From NCBI GenBank assembly GCA_024362935.1, contig JANCRA010000003.1:44957344-45021343 (forward strand): a DNA stretch of 64,000 bases, read 5' to 3'. The position numbers were made by a program, and so were the translations under genes. The first letter of the stretch is position 1. Each line of letters starts with the position of its first letter. Shown in pieces: positions 45,796-58,300 of this stretch. This stretch comes from Setophaga petechia (taxonomy: Eukaryota > Chordata > Aves > Passeriformes > Parulidae). The notes below the pieces were generated by a model. The model searched no databases. It had not been told where the DNA came from and worked only from the letters and a program-made list of their open reading frames with translations.

Positions 45796-48700
45796 AGGGT
45801 GGAGGCCTAGGGCTTACAGCTGGAGAGGATGCAGGAGGATGAAAGGAGAACTCTGAGCCTCACTCGGATACACTTCTCATTGCAGCAGAGCACCACAATG
45901 ACAGCTATTGTTATGCTAGATGCAAATTCCAGCTGCAAACATTACATTGGTTTTCCTGTAAATCAAAAAAAAAAAAAAAGAAACATTTCAGATACCCATA
46001 TTTCATTCATGGGAAGCAGAATAAGGATGCTGTCAGCTACTGGGCAGAAGATAATTTATATACTGTGTGTGAAAGTTACTTTTTCATTAAATCAGGCCTA
46101 GAGATGCTTGTGTGGATTCAACTTGTGAGATTAGCAAGTAGTGTATATGGCACAGGTTTATATCAAAAAACAATACAATTTTTTATTATTATTACTTTGC
46201 AACCAAGTAGATTATTTGCAATTAGTACTTGTCACCTGATCTGGTTTTAAAATTATTTAGATTTTATTGTTAGGGGGAAAAATAAAAGGTTGGAACCAAA
46301 TCCTGACCTATGCAAACTTCAGCACTTTTATCCTCAGTTCCTTGGTGAAACTTTGCTTTGAGATACCTGCATTTTAATCAGACTGATTGACAGCTCTGCA
46401 GACCTTATTTCCTTGGCACAAAAATGACCAACATTTGTACTGCTACTTATTTTAAAACCCCAGGAGCAGTCCTTGTGCTTGTTACCTTTTCCCAAGGTCC
46501 TGGCAGGGATATGAAGCACACTAGGCATGAACATCCCACAGTGAACCTCTGAGGATTTTGGAGGCATTGCTCTTGCTTGCTGGCATTGGCTCATGTTAAT
46601 GTGATGCTAAAGCAGAAAGATTTCAGCTCATGAGCTTATCCTGGGAACCTCCTGCAACTTCAGCCTCTTTTTGGGCTGTGTAGTTTATTTGTGTCCATGC
46701 TAGAGGAGAGATAGTACCAGTAATAGCACTAATAAGCACTTCAGAAATGCAAGGCAGATCCACAAGTAAGCACTCATGCTAGAAAGTGTTTTGTCTGGTG
46801 GAAAAAGGAGGTTAAGCAGTGTTTCCAATGAGCCCAATTTCCATTTTGAAAACCTGAATTTCACTCTTTGTGTCTTGCAGCCCATATTTTCTGTTAGAAA
46901 CCTCTGTTTGGTTCTGTGTTATTGAACTTTGTGACATGATAGCAATTAGAAGACACTTAACTGAGGGAGAGGAAACAGTATGCTATAGAAACCTTTTCTC
47001 AAAAAAAAAAAAAAAAAGAAAGAAAAAGAACAATTTTCAATATTGAAGTGATTAGAACCTGTCATTTCATGTTGTTGTTTGCAAGTTGACATAGATGACA
47101 GGACAAAGGAGCATACATGGAAAGAAGATGAAAATTCAGAACAGATGTCAGGAAGCATTTTTCATGCTGAACGTGCACAGTTGCCAACCAGGTAAGGCTA
47201 AAGCATTTTCCCATTTAGGAAATAATTAGATGGTCCATCTTGGACAAAATGGCTTTCCAAATTTCCCCTTTCTCTAATTTCCTTACTTTCTTGTTATACT
47301 CCAACTGCTATTCAGTTTTGCCAAAAGCATGTTTCATCCTCTGGACATGAGCTAGAGATTATCCTGCTGATGTTATATCATCCTGTTATGCTGAAGGTCT
47401 AACATTTTGAACTTCAGAATTTCTGAAAATTTTCAACAGTTACAAAAATAAAACTAGAAGAAAGTCAGAGGGACAGAAAACTTGCTGTTGTTATTACCTT
47501 AGGGAGTCTGATTATTTTAAGTGACAAAAATGCAAAAATGCTGCACAAAAAATGAATCTGAGACAAAACTTGGGGAAAAAAAATTGAATGGAAAAATGCA
47601 CCTCCCTCAAGGTGAATGTGTTTCTGCCATCTTTGCTTTAGTTCAAGCTTTACTTACAAATCTGGTGCAGACCCCCTGTGTACTGTTACTGCCAATCTTT
47701 TATACCTTCATGCCACATCTCTCCTCTTCATAGATTAGAATAGTTTTATTTTCTCAGGTGAATATGAATGTGAAGCTGTAATTTTGGGCATTGACATTTG
47801 ACATCTCCAAATATAAGTCAGTACTATGTTTATTTTTTATGCTTGTGATTCTCATTGTGGTAAATTGTTGGCCCATTAAAAGTTCATATATTAAAACTAT
47901 TTGAGCATGATGGATAGACAATGTCCACTGAGGACAGTGTTGAGACTCAGATCTAGAAATCTGAAGTCTTTGGTTTGCAAAAAAGTTTTCCAGGAACTGC
48001 ATAGTGAGACTATTACAGGTGGTAACTCTCAGCTGTGTTTCCAAGCTAATGATTTCCCTCATGTAAAATGTAGAGATTTCTGTCCCACCCCAAGCTCCCA
48101 TAGTTGCAGTGCTAAATGGTGCCATCAATATTCACAATTTAAAACCATTTATGTGATAAATAAATAAAAGAACTTGATTTTCATATTTGTGGAAATAGCT
48201 CAGTAAAGTTCTGGCTTGCTTTCTAAATACGGATTCCAGTATTAGTAATAAAAATTGAAAACATCTTAATTAACAATGACCAATTTAGACATATAATTAT
48301 GAGTATTTTGAAAAAGCCATAGGTTCTGAAATATAGTAGCTCTGAGAAGAATTCTGCACTGTAAATGTTGTACTGAAGAGAAGGATCATGTCTATTTTTT
48401 TAATAGATATGTCTATTATTTTTCCTTCCTTCCTATGGGACAGGGAAAGCAAAGGGACCAGAAAACAAAGGACCAGAAGGAAGTCTTTATGCCACATACA
48501 TCCATATTAATTTAAAAATTACTGTTTCCTATCATGAATGTTTTAGTTCTTTCACCTTTGCACTTCTGAAAATATCAATTTCCTGCCTTACTTTTCAACA
48601 CCTTTTATCCTTTGCTGTCATATTCAAGGCTATTATTCACTTCCACAGCTTTGACATTATTAGCAGCAACAGATTTGAAATCAGATTTAGTATTTTGAAT

Positions 48701-51700
48701 CAAAAAACAGAAGACAAAGCATGAACAGAGAATTAAGCATTTTTGTACAATTGAACTATTTGCATTCCTTCTTACAATGCTTTTCTTCTTTCTATGCTGG
48801 TTAGTTAGTTGGTGTTTTCAAGCTTTTTCAGAAATATGAACCTAAAAAAAAATAGGAAAACTGATTCTCGTATAATGACGTGATCAAGAAACTGCCTTTT
48901 TAAAGGTAAAGATTGGTGAAGTTCATTTTACTTATTGTGAATTAAGTTAGATAACTAGTTTAACTGGACTCTGAAGCTGACAGAGGCAGGAGCATATTTC
49001 ACTAATGGGTGAAATATTCCATAGCACTGTGGGCTGAATTGACCATTAGCAGGGTTTAGGCTATTTCCTTTTTTACATCTACAGCTAGACCACAGAATCT
49101 CTCATCAGAAGCAGTGAAGATCCACCTAAAATTCAGATTTGGCCACGGGATATAGTGAAATTAACTGAAAATTAACGTACACATGTTGTTTTCAATTTCT
49201 AGTTTATATTTTCTGGATTAGAAATTTTTAGTGTTTTCTTATTCAGTGTGGGAGAAGACCTTATTTTTAAAGTAAAATAATGCGTCCAAAGCTTCCCTCT
49301 TGTCCTAATTGTGAATTCACAGTGCTATAGTACAATGTAAAAAGTTTCTGGTCAGTGCTGATCTTGGCATGCATATTTCCCTAAGCATCAATCTGGCAAG
49401 AGTCTGGAAATGTCATGGACCAACTCAATGACTGAGCCATACTGGTATTTTAGTTAATGCAATATGTCATGTGAAGTATACCATGAGCACCAAGATCCAG
49501 TAAAATCAAAGAACAAATAAGAAAACGTTTATTAAAGCAAGTACTAAAAAGACTTAGTGCTATAATTTAATTTGCAGTCAGCAAGCAAATGTTTTCAAAA
49601 CAAATTTTTTTAGCAATACTAGAGGAGATAAAATATCCCCTGGATATGCTTGGGTTTACCTCTAAGATACAAAGTCCATGGACTTGTTCATAAAGTTAGG
49701 ATTAACCTTTCAGATATCTGTAGAACAGACAAAATTTGCAAAAGCCATTGTAGCAGAGAAGGGCCTTGGTGAGGGATAAAATCCATTTTGTGCTACATGA
49801 AATTACAGGACTAATTGTTTGAGACCTTTCTTAGAGCAGATCTTTGGCTGCAAATGAGAGCGGAATGAAAATCCAGGTTCTGCTATAGATAATTTCTTGG
49901 TGGCACAGGGAGTCCAGCATTTCTGTACATGGTTTTTTTTGCCTTCAAGGGAACAGTCAGGTTAAATTTGAAATTATATTTTCAAATTCTGAGAGGAAAT
50001 GGCTGCATATATACAACATATTATTGCTAATAATATCATTACATTGTGTCAGTTGGCATAGTTGTGTTCTGGAAAATAGTTCCCATATCATTATTAGCCA
50101 TGACTATTCCAAGAGGAAGTGTTAAGTACAATACTACAAAATGGAGCTCTTTGAGCATATTTTCTTTATGTTTATGTCCCACTGAAAGCAATAACTGGCC
50201 TTTTTAAAATATAAAGCATTATTTCCTATTCAGTTTCCAATGCTGAAAGCACTAAATAAAAAAAATAAAATTATGTGGATCGTTCATCTTTTCTTCCTCG
50301 TGCCTTGTTAATGTATACTGCAATGGAGAATTTTAAGAGATTCTTTTGATGCAATGTTAAGAGCAAATTATCTTAATTCAGTCCAATTTATACATGAGAA
50401 TAACTGGAGCAAAGCAGTCCTGTGATCAATGTGGCTATGACTACCTTAAATACATTCACTGAGCATTCTGGCTGCAGATAATAGCTTTGTAGGTTAAATT
50501 GTTATACAGGTTTGAGTTTTTTAAATTGATTTTTAAAGGTAAAAATTTTTAAATGATACTGTTATTTAAATGTAGAGTGAAGGTTTAAGTACAAATCACT
50601 CTAAGGTAACTTTTTTTAAGAGCAGGCTAATGCAGTATTATGTTTTATGGTGCAATAAAATTATGTGCTAAAATTATGCTCATAAATGCAGGCAAATGTA
50701 AACCAAGCTATTAGTTATGTTTTCTCAGATAAAAGTGATTAGCATAGCTATCAAACTCTTCTCCCATTTGAATAACAGAATTATGTCTGAAATCTAAGGC
50801 GTGTTTGCTAAAGCTGAGTCTTAAAAAGAAATGTAAATCCAGCTATCAATGTTGTATTTGAAAGCGAATGCAATGGTCTGCCCATCATTCTGCTAACAAC
50901 TAAGAGCAGAGGAACATGACCCAAATTGCAGCAAAAGACATCAATATGAAATGTGACTGAAACACTATTTTGGAAGTCATTCTTAGCACTTTATCATAAT
51001 CTCCTTACTGCTGATCAGACTTATTTAAAAACCATTGTGGTTTGTTTAAACATAAGAGTGATGAAAGAGTCTTTTAGCAACAGTCACTGTGAGACAAAGT
51101 TTCATGTATAATTCATGAAGTATGTGGTCATCTACTAGCAAATTAATTTCCATTTGACAGCTATACTTCTGGTAGTGTCCTCTCAGGAAGGCACATGGTA
51201 TATAATTAAATTCTGAACAGAACAAATTAAATGCTGATTACTTCATAAACAATTTCAAGGCTTGAATATTGTTACCTGTCTTTATAGGATCAAAACAAGA
51301 TATTCTGACAATGATGAATGAATATATTTTCTCCATCTGGTATCCAATTTTTTTTCTAATGCCTAAGGGTTAAAATTTCTACTGGAAAATCCAACTGGGG
51401 AAAAAAAAAAACAGCTAAAAAGCCAGCTCCCACTTCAACATGCAAGGAGATTTCTCTACCTGTGGCTTTCCTGTGATACTCATGTTGATTGCTCAGAGGC
51501 AACATTTAGTATTTTAGATCCAAACCACTGGCTAGATGCATGCACTCTTTCTTTTGCATCTTCTTTGCCTCCCTCCTTTATCCCCTTAAATTTGGTTTAT
51601 ATCAAAGTAAACTCATGGATATTTGCTACACTAATCTGAGGAAAGATTACCGATGACTGACTATGACTACTGTAAGAATTATCAATTACAATAAAAGATA

Positions 51701-51823
51701 AATAAACTAAATAAAATGTTACAAAGATTTTCAAACTATCATGGCATGACGAACAGTGCAGGGAAGTCTTGCATATCATCTTGCTGAACAGGAATTTTGT
51801 TAAGGTTTCTACTGCGTTCTCCA
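45796..51823. other. Non-coding AT-rich DNA
   Basis: No gene recognised; the longest open frame is 124 codons antisense (47754-48128) without a motif. A15 and A17 homopolymers lie at 45965-45979 and 47001-47017. The part 50290-51300 is repeat-free, AT-rich, and textured like conserved non-coding DNA (many TAAT, ATTA and TTATGC words). Confidence 0.55.
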
Positions 51824-51894
51824 CCCTTGGCAGTGTTCAAGGTGAGGTTGGATGGAGCTCTGAGCAGCCTGGTGTGGTGGAAGGTGTCCCCACC
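51824..51894 (+). mobile_element. CR1 LINE, left half (split by LTR)
   Basis: Plus-strand CR1 text GGCAGTGTTCAAGGTGAGG, GGATGGAGCTCTGAGCAGCC, GGTGGAAGGTGTCCC. It breaks at 51894 inside the sequence that normally reads 'GTGTCCC(T)GCCCATGGCAGGGGG' and resumes at 52258. Confidence 0.9.
51889..51894 (+). repeat. Target site duplication, left copy (CCCACC)
   Basis: CCCACC directly before the TG at 51895. The same six bases follow the terminal CA at 52258-52263. Confidence 0.85.
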
Positions 51895-52257
51895 TGTAGG
51901 CACACAGTTTGTGGGAATTGGGAATGGGCTGTGGCTGAGCCCCATCCCCAATGGGCTGCAGCTGTGAGCAGCAGGTGAGCAGTGCTGGAGGTGATGAGCC
52001 ATGGGGAGCTGAGGTGTTGCTGAGCAATCACCAAAGGGAACAGAGGGCACACAGGTGCAGGGCATCAACATGGGGGGTATGAAAGGTTGGGCTGAAGAGC
52101 AAGAAGGGAAGAGGCTTGCAACCTTTGAGGTGATAGGCTGTTACTCTGTATGGACAGACAGCTGAAGCCTTCTGATATGGTAAGGTGTTATTCTGTGTGG
52201 GTTGGAGCTTTCTGAAATTGGGTGGTGGCCATCTCAGATGTGACATATGCTGTGACA
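51895..52257. mobile_element. Solo LTR, about 363 bp, ERVK-like by duplication size
   Basis: The insert begins TGTAGGCACACAG and ends GCTGTGACA, giving TGT...ACA ends, and carries a perfect 6-bp flanking repeat CCCACC. Length and duplication size match a short LTR of the ERVK (beta/alpha-like) type. No AATAAA is seen in either orientation, so I leave the strand open. An internal imperfect duplication is visible: GCTGTTACTCTGTATGG near 52137 and GGTGTTATTCTGTGTGG near 52184. It has no protein-coding content. Open frames of 69 to 76 codons crossing it run on into CR1 and are chance. Confidence 0.8.
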
Positions 52258-52331
52258 CCCACCCATGGCAGGGGGTTGGACTTAGATGATCTCAAAGGTC
52301 CCTCCTAACACAAACCCTTCTATGATTCAAT
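52258..52331 (+). mobile_element. CR1 LINE, right half to its 3' end
   Basis: Starts with the right target-duplication copy and continues CATGGCAGGGGGTTGGACTT, GATGATCTCAAAGGTCCCTCC, ending CCCTTCTATGATTCAAT. Together with 51824-51894 it forms one short CR1 copy of about 140 bp. Confidence 0.93.
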
Positions 52332-55300
52332 ATTTTGTACTCGGAATGCAATGTGAAGTTTAGCTTGTAACTGCAGCACAAATTCTCAAAGACACATTGG
52401 CATGTGCTGGAATCTCTTACTGCCTTCAGTCTCCTTTGTCTATCCTACTCAGATGAAGTTAGCAAAGATGCACTACCATGTCCTAAAATTCAGCTTTCTA
52501 GGTATGGGATTTTTACCTGTTTTTGAAATACTGCATAAACATCTAGACTTCTGTCTACAATACAATGATGTTTTTCTGTATGTTGACACACCACCATTTA
52601 TCAATCAAAAGTATTTCAATTTATGCTATGCCTTGATGATATTTTTTTCTGGAAAGACTGAGGTGTAACATATAGGAAAAGTGCAGCAAGAGATCCCTGT
52701 GCAATGTGGTGCTAGAAATAGCTTTTTAGTAATGCAGACCATGAAAATTCATTGAGGAAGAAAATTTGCTTAATATAATAATAATAGATAATTTGAAAAG
52801 ATAACAAGAGTAAATCTAAAAACATCCAGATGAAAAATATGTGCATAAACATGGGTGGTATATAGAATGTTATTGCATTGATGACTATTAGTATTTCACC
52901 AAGATAATTGTTCCTAACATATTTAATTTTGTAAGACACACTGGTCAACAAGTCTGCACCCTCTCTCCTTTTGCATTCAAATCTGGAGTAACTGAAGTTG
53001 GATCATGGTGCTGCATACCCATGGTCATACCCATCAAGTTTGGAAGGAAGAGGTATAAGGAAACTATCAGTAGATACTGCCTGCAGTTGGATTTGTTTGG
53101 TTTTGTGCCAATGACAAAAGTATCTAAAATTAGCTGATGTGGAATATTGGATTTGATAGCTCACACAATTCCTCTGGTTTGAATGGTATGAAGAGGAAAA
53201 TGATTTTGTATTATCAGTGCTGGGATGTGTGGAAGACTGTTTTGCATTACATTCTTTCCTTTTCACAGTTGTATCAGTGAGAAGCTGGCTTGCGATCTCT
53301 AAGGACAGAGAGTGATGAGACAGGGAAGAAGAACTGGATTCTGAAAATGCAGGGAAAAGTACAAAAAGAATATCAAGCTGGAGAAAAAAGAGCTGGCCCA
53401 GAAATGACATAAAATGAGGTGTAAGCTAAGGAGTTAGGGAACCTAGAGATACAGGGGAAATAACAAATCCAGGTTTAACAAGAGCAAAAAATGAATGAAA
53501 CTGCTTGAGGGTGAGAACATCAGCACTAAGATTAATGGTGAGCAGTGGTAGCAACTGCCATGTCAATACCACATTAAGCTTGGAAAATTTATAACAATAA
53601 AATCTAAATGGGAGCACCTTGCATGCAGTCAATCCGAGTTCACAGCATCTTCAATTTTGTAAGATCCACTGGACAATAGCTATATCTAGGAAATACCATC
53701 AGGTGGTCACAATGTGAGGCATGATGTTACACGTGCTGCAAAATCTGTCACGCTGCAATGTCTGTTAAACACAAGCTGAAAGAACAGTCTAAACTGCCAG
53801 TAAATATAAAGCGAAATGAAAACAAACACTGCAGTGCATGACTTCCTGTGGGATTTGATATTAATCCCCACTTATGAGGAGTAGTCTGTACAACATATTT
53901 TCCCTAGGGGACTTGTGAGTTATCCAGCTAATCCTTATTCAAGGCATATGATTTGTATCCGGCAAGAAATCACACACGGTTTTTTCAATTAGCTCGAAAT
54001 ATACAGTATTGATAATAAAGTCTGTGTGATTAGATTAAAAAAAATATCTTTGGAAATAAGCTTAATGTGCACATTCCATTATGCAGTGATCAGTGTTATA
54101 ACTTAGGAGGTGTAACTTCAAGCATCTGAGTATCTTTTTATGGGCTCTGTTTGGACTCAGTTGATCATCTTTATGTTTTAAATATTTTCTTATCTTCTTG
54201 TTACCTACATTTTTAAAATACAAATTACAGATTGTCTTCATCATTTCTCTAGTTGAGCCTGGTGATTGATGTGCTGTCTGTGCTGGTTTTGAACTCTCCT
54301 GTGTTTTCAAACACAGCTTTTTCAGATTCTTTTGCCTGATATGTCATTCACTCCCAGCTGACAATCTCTATACATCCTCCATCCTATGGAAGAGAAAAAT
54401 TAAAAATCTTAGAACAAGATATTTAGCACGTTGTCATATAAAAGACACTGGCATAGAATCTTACATCACACCTAGAGGCTTTAATATCTATTCGATCCTT
54501 TTCTCTTTGAATATAACAACACTTCTTGGCAACTAAATCTAACTTAATTCTGATAATATGAATACTGTAACTGTTGAATAGACCTTTCAGAAGAGACATA
54601 ATTCAGCTTCCTGTGAACAAAAAGAAGTGAAGTCCACTCCTCTAAAGGCCACAGGGTAGATCAGACAGGCTTGGATGAAATATTAGCTGGTGTTCAGTGC
54701 TTTCAAAAAAGCCTTGAGAGATGCGAGAATGGTCTGTGTTAGCAATTAGATCTTTCCTAAGCTAAGCCTGGATGTACATTTAGGCATTGTACATTTTCAG
54801 TTTGTGTAAAAATACTTCATTTTACTTTACATGAAAATACTTTTCATGTTTCATGACTGCCTGGAAGACAAAAATGCCAGATGTTACATATTTGGTACTT
54901 CTTGTAGTGACATGCATGTGGTATGTATGCAGAAAATATTCCAAAGACTGAATCTTGGCATGGGACTACTAGCATGCTAAATATAGAAATTACATTGTTC
55001 AGAATTTTATTTCAATAGTTCAAATTTGGTATGTTGCTGCTCATTTAAATACACATAAGGAGGTGGAAAGGATATGGGATATTTTAAGTTTTCCCAAATT
55101 TTCTTTAAGCAACATTTTCTATGCAGCTGGCAGCTTTTTATTTCCACTGAGATGAGAAAATTTGCCAGAAATTCCTTCCTTGCTAATGAAACATAGACTG
55201 AGTTTGTTCATTTATTTAAAACACACAGATTATCAGTTTGCATTTTATACTGAAACCTTTAAACATGGTGAGTATAGGTAAAGGTGAATGACTTCAGAAA

Positions 55301-58300
55301 GGATGAAGAACTTTGCTTTCTCAGTATCACACAGGACTTCTCATAAATCTTGGGACTGTAACAGGGAATTTAACAGTGCATTGTAGTTGTTAGGTGCAGT
55401 TGTTAGCCTCAGCTCTGAGAATGTTTTGCTGGGGCTTGGGTGACTTGATGTGCATACCTGTTAGTTTGCACATGTGTTAAGATTAATACTGGTTTTATGT
55501 CTGTGATATATTGTGTAGGAGTATGGTTTCTTTTAAATGGGTTTCTGATGTGCTGGAGAGTATTTTGACTTCGTAATCTAAGATTTTCCCATATTCATTT
55601 GAAATGTGGGCTTGTTCTTTTTGTGTCTCCTTTAAGTGGCAGCATTTTAGATCCTGAAGCCAGTGATTTCCCCAGTTAATTTTGGAAAGACACCGCAGAA
55701 GCTATTGAGACCATAAAATTCACTTTCTAGCTGTTCCTATGACTGCACAACTACAATAGGTTTGCTGTTAGGACTGTGTTTGGGCTTCAGCTCAGTATTT
55801 GCTGAGTCAGAAGGCGAATTTCTATCTGATTGGCCTTTCTGCTGCTTCATACAACAGTCAATTCATAGTGATCCCAGTTACTTATTGTTCATAACTTCCA
55901 ACAGAAATGTGCCAAAGCATTGAGATGATCCTGGCTTCTTATTGATAAATGGGTCAAGTTCTTGCTGTTTAGTAAAATCTGCTTATTTTATGCATGAGAA
56001 TTTTATTAACTTGGGTAACATATCAATTCAGTTTTAGATCTGTAAAGTATTCCAAGCCTTTAGCAGTTCTGTAAACATAAAATTCTTAGTTGGCTGAGAA
56101 AGCCCATAAATTCAGTAAGAAGCAGGAAAGTCTGTGTGTGTCTTACCAGTTGGGTTACTATTACTGGATGGATTTGTTCCCTAAGAGCTGGAAATAGTGT
56201 CATGAAATGATCTTTTTCTCTGTCCAGACACTCAAGTTGTAATTATGCTTTGTTGTAGAAACGTCTCACTTTCCATAAGTCAACTTTAGAAGTTTGATGA
56301 AGGTAGAAGGACAAGGTGAGGAAGTGGGAAGGCAATTTCTGTCAATTCCAAGTAATAAAATGCTACCTGAGGTCTGGTTCTGAAGTGTTTGTTGCAGATA
56401 ATGAGTTAATCAATGGCCTCAGCAATCATTTCCTTTGCCAAGTCAACACAGTACTTAGGTAAGAAATGCTTCTTGTATGTTATGTGCCACAGTCTTAGTT
56501 CTAAATACTTTTAAAACTCTTAAATCCTTGGATGATTTAACAACCTATACAACGGTCTGAATGTCTAAAAAGAGAACCCATTTGTTCTCCACACACCATC
56601 TCTCTGAAGAAATAGAAACTAGTAGATGGAAATTCTGAGGACATGAGATTCTTGCCAATGTGAGGTTGGACTCATGCTGATGGTTAACTTGCTGAACACC
56701 AGGAGCATAAGAAGAGCCAAGACTATTTCCTCTCTTTTACTGCATTGTAAAAATCCATCACAAAATTCAAGGAGTACCTTTTCAATACTTAAACTTAGTT
56801 TGTGATCAACAGATTATCTTCCATGATTCAAAGGACTTTTCATCCTTATAGCTGCCAGACATGCTGAAAAAGAATGGACTCTGTGACATTGCTAACTCAC
56901 ATATGAAATTTAAATCACTGAGAAACAAGCATAAAAATTATCATGTTGATTTTTCTTTTTGGCACTTACTGATTTGATTTCTAGTGGGCAAGGTCAGTCT
57001 AATGTCTCATATAACTTTTCAGAGCCTGAACTGTACTTAAAAATTAACTCAATTTATGGTTCCCTGAGGAACAGCTATTGTCATAATCTCTCTTTATTCC
57101 ATCAGAAGAAACCTGAGCTCAGTAAAGTGTTTATTGTGTGTAAACCACATACTGAACTCTTGTATATATGAGAGCTACCTAATGGACCCAATTTTAAGAA
57201 GCTATGTGAAATTGTAAAGCTAAAATCTCTCTGCCTCTGCCTAGTCCCAGTGTGTACCAAAATCCTTGAGGCTGCAGAGTTGTCTGTTGGCACAATTTGT
57301 CGAACTAATGCTGACCACTCAAGTGGAATCCTAACAAATTGAAATCATCTGGATGCACTGACAGAAGCCAAAAAACTGACTTTATATTGCTTTTTCCAAC
57401 AGAGCAACCAGACCACAACACTGGACCATGTGGGTGGCCTCACCCACTTACATATACAGCATTTCTGGAAGTGAAATGACTATGAAATCACTGACTTGCC
57501 CTATGTATAAAACAGCTCATTTGTCCTGGTGCCTTAACAGGCTACAATGAACCATCTTTATGACCAAAATTCTCAAATTCGAGACAAGGAAAATTTGACA
57601 ATTGTGCAATTAATTTACCTCATGTGCAAAGCTAAGTATTGGAGGACTTGGCTTACCAAGCACTACTGTGTGTAGAAAGGTTGATGTGTATCCTTCTGAA
57701 TGACAAGCTAGTGTACTTGAACTGTGCTTTCTAGGAAAGACATTTTTACTTGTTCTAGGTACAAGGAATTTGAAGAATTAGGGCAATCAAGTAGATAAAC
57801 TGCTTGAAGTTTGCTTTGCAGCCTTTCAAGCTGTGTAAGTATCCCTTTTCCGAACACAGGAATAAAGAAACTTATCTAATTTTTCATTTGTAGAAAGATT
57901 GCTGGGAACAGAATTTTCCCAATTGTCTTAATTTAATGCTTACTATCTAAAGAATACCTGAGAGTCAAGTGAGCATGATTCTGTAGCTGAGGTACAAATT
58001 GCTCTTAGAATTCATTAGGATTGACTTTTCCTGTTCCCCAAGCTACAATGGTTTGGGTAAAATGGAAACTAGATCTTACCAGACAAAATCTTTTGGTTCC
58101 TGAATACTTCTGATGGGAAAGAATTAAATAATTCACTTAATTCAGAAACAAAATTCTCATCAGGGCATTGAGGAGGGTGAGCAGAGACAAGGTTTCACTA
58201 GGAGTAGAGTTAGTACTTTCTTTGAAGAATATATGATGAATAGGAGTATCAATTCATATTGGATTATTTTAAAGGGCAATCATTCAAGGAGGAAAAATAT

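Noticed and set aside
47754..48128. 124-codon minus-strand open frame
   Set aside because: Overlapped by an 88-codon sense frame; no recognisable family.
53003..53410. 135-codon minus-strand open frame, Ser/Gln-rich
   Set aside because: No motif, no splice context, and the amino-acid bias follows local base composition.
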